Source of the DNA: Thalassiosira profunda
Lineage: Eukaryota > Bacillariophyta > Thalassiosirophyceae > Thalassiosirales > Thalassiosiraceae
NCBI GenBank assembly: GCA_036939355.1
Contig: JALLAP010000292.1
Coordinates: forward strand, 1 to 20,261
Reading direction: 5' to 3'
DNA length: 20,261 nt
In this document: positions 17,752 through 20,261 of the stretch, one piece after another
How positions within the stretch are numbered: position 1 is the stretch's first letter
Layout of the letters: each line of letters begins with the position of its first letter
The notes under the pieces: generated by a model
What the model saw: the letters and a program-made list of their open reading frames with translations, nothing else
What the model was told of the DNA's origin: nothing
The model's database searches: none
Translations under genes and position numbers: made by a program

Positions 17752-18491
17752 TCAAGTGCGAGGAGCACAGCACTTGCGTCCCCACGTGAAGAGCGCGGAG
17801 AAGATCAGAGCGACGAAATTCAGGACGAGGCTAAGCACTGCGACGATAACTGGCGGTTGAAAAGTGAAGACGGAAATAATGTGTTGAGCAAATGTGCACT
17901 TCAATGGAAAACGTGATGCTCCAATACTCACCGAGGGCTGGGCCTGCTGTGTCAACAGAGACCGTGCCTGAAACGGATGTCTCCCCTGCGGCGAACAACG
18001 CAATCAAGTAAATGACCTGAATGATGAAGATCAGCACCAGCGACACGAGCGTCGCCACGGCANGCGAACAACGCAATCAAGTAAATGACCTGAATGATGA
18101 AGATCAGCACCAGCGACACGAGCGTCGCCACGGCAAACTTTTTCACGTGGGGCTGGAGGTTGTAGTCCGCCGCGCAGCAACAGCTGCAAGTCAGGATACT
18201 CGACAGGACGATCGCGGTTATGATGCAAATAAAGGAGATGAGGGGGAAGATCCAAAGAAAGACGAGCCCGACGAGAATGACGACGAACAAAGCAATGCCC
18301 ATTCCTTTGCCCGCTTCGGTGTCAATCAGGGCCGGGGCGGCGCTCGCATAGGTGGGGGCGGCGGACGCCGCCGGTTGTTGCTGCTTCTCAACATCAAAGG
18401 CGACGGGTTGAGCAACAGCTGACGTGACGACCACGCCGGGCGCGGGGGCGTTGCCGCTGACGACAATCTCGGGCTCGGCAGTGACGGTCAT
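17752..18491 (-). CDS. Four-helix membrane protein with cysteine cluster, function unknown
   Basis: Exon 1 runs from 18491 to 17932 and exon 2 from 17849 to 17752, with an 82-nt intron (GTGAGT...CCGCCAG). Exon 1 contains the second assembly duplication; counting the 72-base overlap once removes 73 nt, restores a single frame and gives 194 residues. Residues 1-60 are Ala/Val/Pro-rich and probably cytosolic and disordered. Hydrophobic helices lie at about 65-82, 84-100, 120-143 and 163-184. A cysteine cluster, TCSCCCAAD (101-109), sits right after helix 2, and a second pair of cysteines is near the C-terminus (WGRKCCAPRT). Both look like palmitoylation or metal-binding candidates. The topology resembles small tetraspan proteins, but I cannot assign a family. 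It is divergently paired with the WDR5-like gene. Confidence 0.72.
17991..18135. repeat. Exact 72-nt direct duplication around a single N (assembly join 2)
   Basis: Bases 17991-18062 and 18064-18135 are identical with the N at 18063. The duplicated stretch codes for the third membrane helix of the minus-strand protein, so the extra 73 nt creates a false frame break. One copy should be removed when modelling the gene. Confidence 0.95.
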
Positions 18492-18951
18492 GATCTAGCG
18501 GGCTGCTCGAGATATTATGGGGGAGTACAAGATGTGAGCGCCGAAGCCATTGAAAGAATGAAAAAAAGCAAGATACCTTCAGTCCACGACAGCCAGCGAC
18601 GAATGCCGCCCGCCCACCGCACCAGCAACCCAGCACAGCCCACCCGATCCTACTCACGGGTTGGATGATGGTCTTGGGTTGCCCTTGCCGACTTGCCGAT
18701 GGTCTTGGTTGATGTATTGTACTGCCGGCCGCGCCACCGGCGGCTTGCGTGCGGCTTCTCAAAAATCGATGCTCGGATTTTTTTCAAGTCTGCCAAGAAG
18801 AAAGTGAAAGTTGGACGCTTCACAAAGAGCAAAGTTGTTTGTCTCATTCGTAGTAATAGATTTTACTAACAATCATTTTTCATGTCACTTTCACTTCAGC
18901 TTCAGCACACTTTCACCTTTCCAGTTGCAGCTCAGGGGCAGGTGCTCCACC
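18492..18951. promoter_or_regulatory. Divergent intergenic region between the membrane protein and WDR5-like genes
   Basis: 460 bp between opposite starts. CACTTTCAC occurs at 18886-18894 and 18908-18916 on the plus strand, and the reverse-complement core GTGAAAG at 18804-18810. A TACTAAC-like sequence near 18864-18870 followed by pyrimidine-rich sequence and several CAGs resembles the 3' end of an intron, so the WDR5-like gene may have a spliced 5' UTR. No TATA box was recognised. Confidence 0.4.
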
Positions 18952-20261
18952 ATGACGGCGTCACCAGCAGCTGAGGGAGGCGCTGTGGGGGGCGACTCCC
19001 CATCGGGTGGACCCTCTGAGTCTACATCGGGCGATGGCGAGCCCAGCCGCAAGAGAGCTCGGGCCGAAAACACAAAAGATACCATCGATGCTGATGTGGA
19101 CGCCCCAAACCCCGGCCCCCCACCGTTCGAGGCCCTCCCCATCTACGGGGAACACAAGCGCGCCGTGTCCTCCCTCGCGTTCGCTCCCTCGGCCCGTTCC
19201 AACAATTCACCGTCCGCCCTCTGCGCCTCCGCCTCGGCCGACGGCAGCGCCAAACTGTGGGACATTACCAAAAATCTGACGGAAATTGCCGATGCAAAGA
19301 AGAAGGATGTTGACGCCCATCCGCAGCCAAAACGCCTCGAGGCCAAGCTGAATTTGTTCGGGCACAGCCGCGGCATCAACGACGTGGCCTGGTCGCCCAC
19401 AGGGGATTACCTCGCCACGGCGAGCGACGACAAGACGCTCCGCCTGTGGAGCGCGGAGACGGGGGACGCCTTTGTGGAGTTCAAAGGGCACACCAACTTC
19501 GTCTTCTCGTGCCGGTTCAGCCCGCAGTCCAATTTACTCGTGTCCGGGGTGAGTTGGCATCGCACGTGTTATTGATTTGCAATGTGCCTGACGACGCTAA
19601 CAGTTCGATTGGGATAGTCTTTTGACGAGACTGTCAAGCTGTGGGATATCCGGTGTGGGGACTGCGTTGCCACTCTCCCCGNTGGGATAGTCTTTTGACG
19701 AGACTGTCAAGCTGTGGGATATCCGGTGTGGGGACTGCGTTGCCACTCTCCCCGCTCACTCGAATCCTGTCACGGGCGTGGATTTCAACCGCGATGGAAC
19801 GTGCATCGTCAGCGGCTCCTACGACGGACTGGTGCGCATTTGGGACACCGCCACGGGGGAGTGTCTCAAGACCGTATATGCAGAAGGAAATCCGCCGGTG
19901 GGGAGCGTGAGGTTCAGCCCCAATGGCAAATTCGTCCTGTGCGGCACGTTGGACAGCAAGCTAAGGCTTTACGACGTGTCGGGAGGGCGCGACCATGGTA
20001 CGTTTGGCGGGCATCATCGAGGCAACCGGCCACAGCCGCGCGGGGGGAAGTGCTCCAAAACTTACGCCGGCCACGCCAACTCCAAATTCTGCGCCTTCGC
20101 GTCGTTCTTCACAGCAAACCCTAAGCTCCAAAGTGTGGTGAGCGGATCGGAAGATGGAAAGGTGTACATTTACGATCTGCAAAGCCGCAAGATTAGGCAG
20201 ACGCTCGAGGGACACCACGACGCCGTGCTGGCGGTGGACGCGCACGATTCCCTGGAGCTGA
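18952..20261 (+). CDS. WDR5-like WD40 repeat protein (partial at 3' end)
   Basis: Exon 1 is 18952-19548 (199 codons). The intron begins GTGAGT at 19549 and ends at the TAG at 19615-19617 (69 nt). Exon 2 starts TCTTTTGAC and continues past the window end. The third assembly duplication falls at the start of exon 2; counting it once restores an uninterrupted frame. About 60 acidic/basic disordered residues with KRAR precede the propeller. The blades follow WDR5 closely: DDKTLRLW, GHTNFVFSCRFSPQSN, SFDETVKLWD, SYDGLVRIWDTATGE, SPNGKF and SGSEDGKVYIYD. WDR5 is a core subunit of SET1/MLL (COMPASS) histone H3K4 methyltransferases and reads arginine peptides. The two phenylalanines that clamp that arginine (human F133 and F263) are both kept (NFVFSC, KFCAF). 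Odd points are a longer blade 1-2 linker and a roughly 19-residue Gly/His/Arg-rich insert after the LRLYDVSGGR strand. Confidence 0.9.
19610..19754. repeat. Exact 72-nt direct duplication around a single N (assembly join 3)
   Basis: Bases 19610-19681 and 19683-19754 are identical with the N at 19682. The block covers the last intron bases, the 3' splice site and the first 64 coding bases of exon 2 of the WDR5-like gene. Left uncorrected, it duplicates a splice acceptor and shifts the frame. Confidence 0.95.

Noticed and set aside
19998..20035. A short intron (GTACGT...CACAG, 38 nt) in the WDR5-like gene
   Set aside because: It is shorter than every other intron in the window, and its removal shifts the frame out of the following WD repeat.
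1..20261. tRNA or rRNA genes, transposons, viral insertions or CRISPR arrays
   Set aside because: No clover-leaf-like, terminal-repeat, reverse-transcriptase, transposase, capsid or spacer-repeat pattern was recognised on either strand.

Overview
The window is nuclear DNA of a photosynthetic eukaryote, most likely a diatom and probably a centric one close to Thalassiosira. That is inference from the sequence: short GT-AG introns (ten recognisable, about 68-89 nt), two plastid-type proteins with N-terminal presequences, a RING + Sel1-like protein of a type I associate with Thalassiosira genomes, and very compact gene packing. No bacterial operon, CRISPR array, tRNA, rRNA or transposon was found.

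Layout: 1) RNF216-like RBR ubiquitin ligase (15-1367, +). 2) Divergent Ran-like GTPase (1571-2693, +). 3) TrhO/TSTD2-type rhodanese with a C-terminal RRM (2851-4878, -). 4) Zinc finger + RING + Sel1 + ankyrin protein (5266-7028, +). 5) Plastid-targeted thioredoxin-fold protein without a CxxC (7188-7988, -). 6) Rad60/Esc2/NIP45-like protein with three SUMO-like domains (8338-10500, +). 7) Cyclophilin-type PPIase with a C-terminal extension and three frame breaks (10572-11973, -). 8) Mitochondrial carrier of the carnitine/ornithine type (12360-13489, +). 9) Disordered hypothetical protein (13645-14688, -). 10) EGY-type plastid site-2 metalloprotease (15120-17600, +). 11) Four-helix membrane protein (17752-18491, -). 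12) WDR5-like WD40 protein, cut by the window end (18952-20261, +).

From gene 2 on, the genes alternate strictly in strand. This gives five divergent pairs separated by 349-460 bp (probable shared promoters) and convergent pairs with short 3' gaps. The genes do not form one pathway. Recurrent themes are ubiquitin/SUMO signalling (genes 1, 4, 6), nuclear transport or chromatin (2, 12), RNA modification (3) and plastid proteostasis or redox (5, 10).

Three places carry a single N flanked on both sides by exactly the same 72 bases (around 7049, 18063 and 19682). These look like contig joins where the overlap was not collapsed. Two of them lie inside genes (11 and 12) and break the reading frame artificially. 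The best candidates for new biology are the Ran-like GTPase with altered catalytic residues, the TrhO-RRM fusion, the triple SUMO-like protein and the RING-Sel1-ankyrin fusion.
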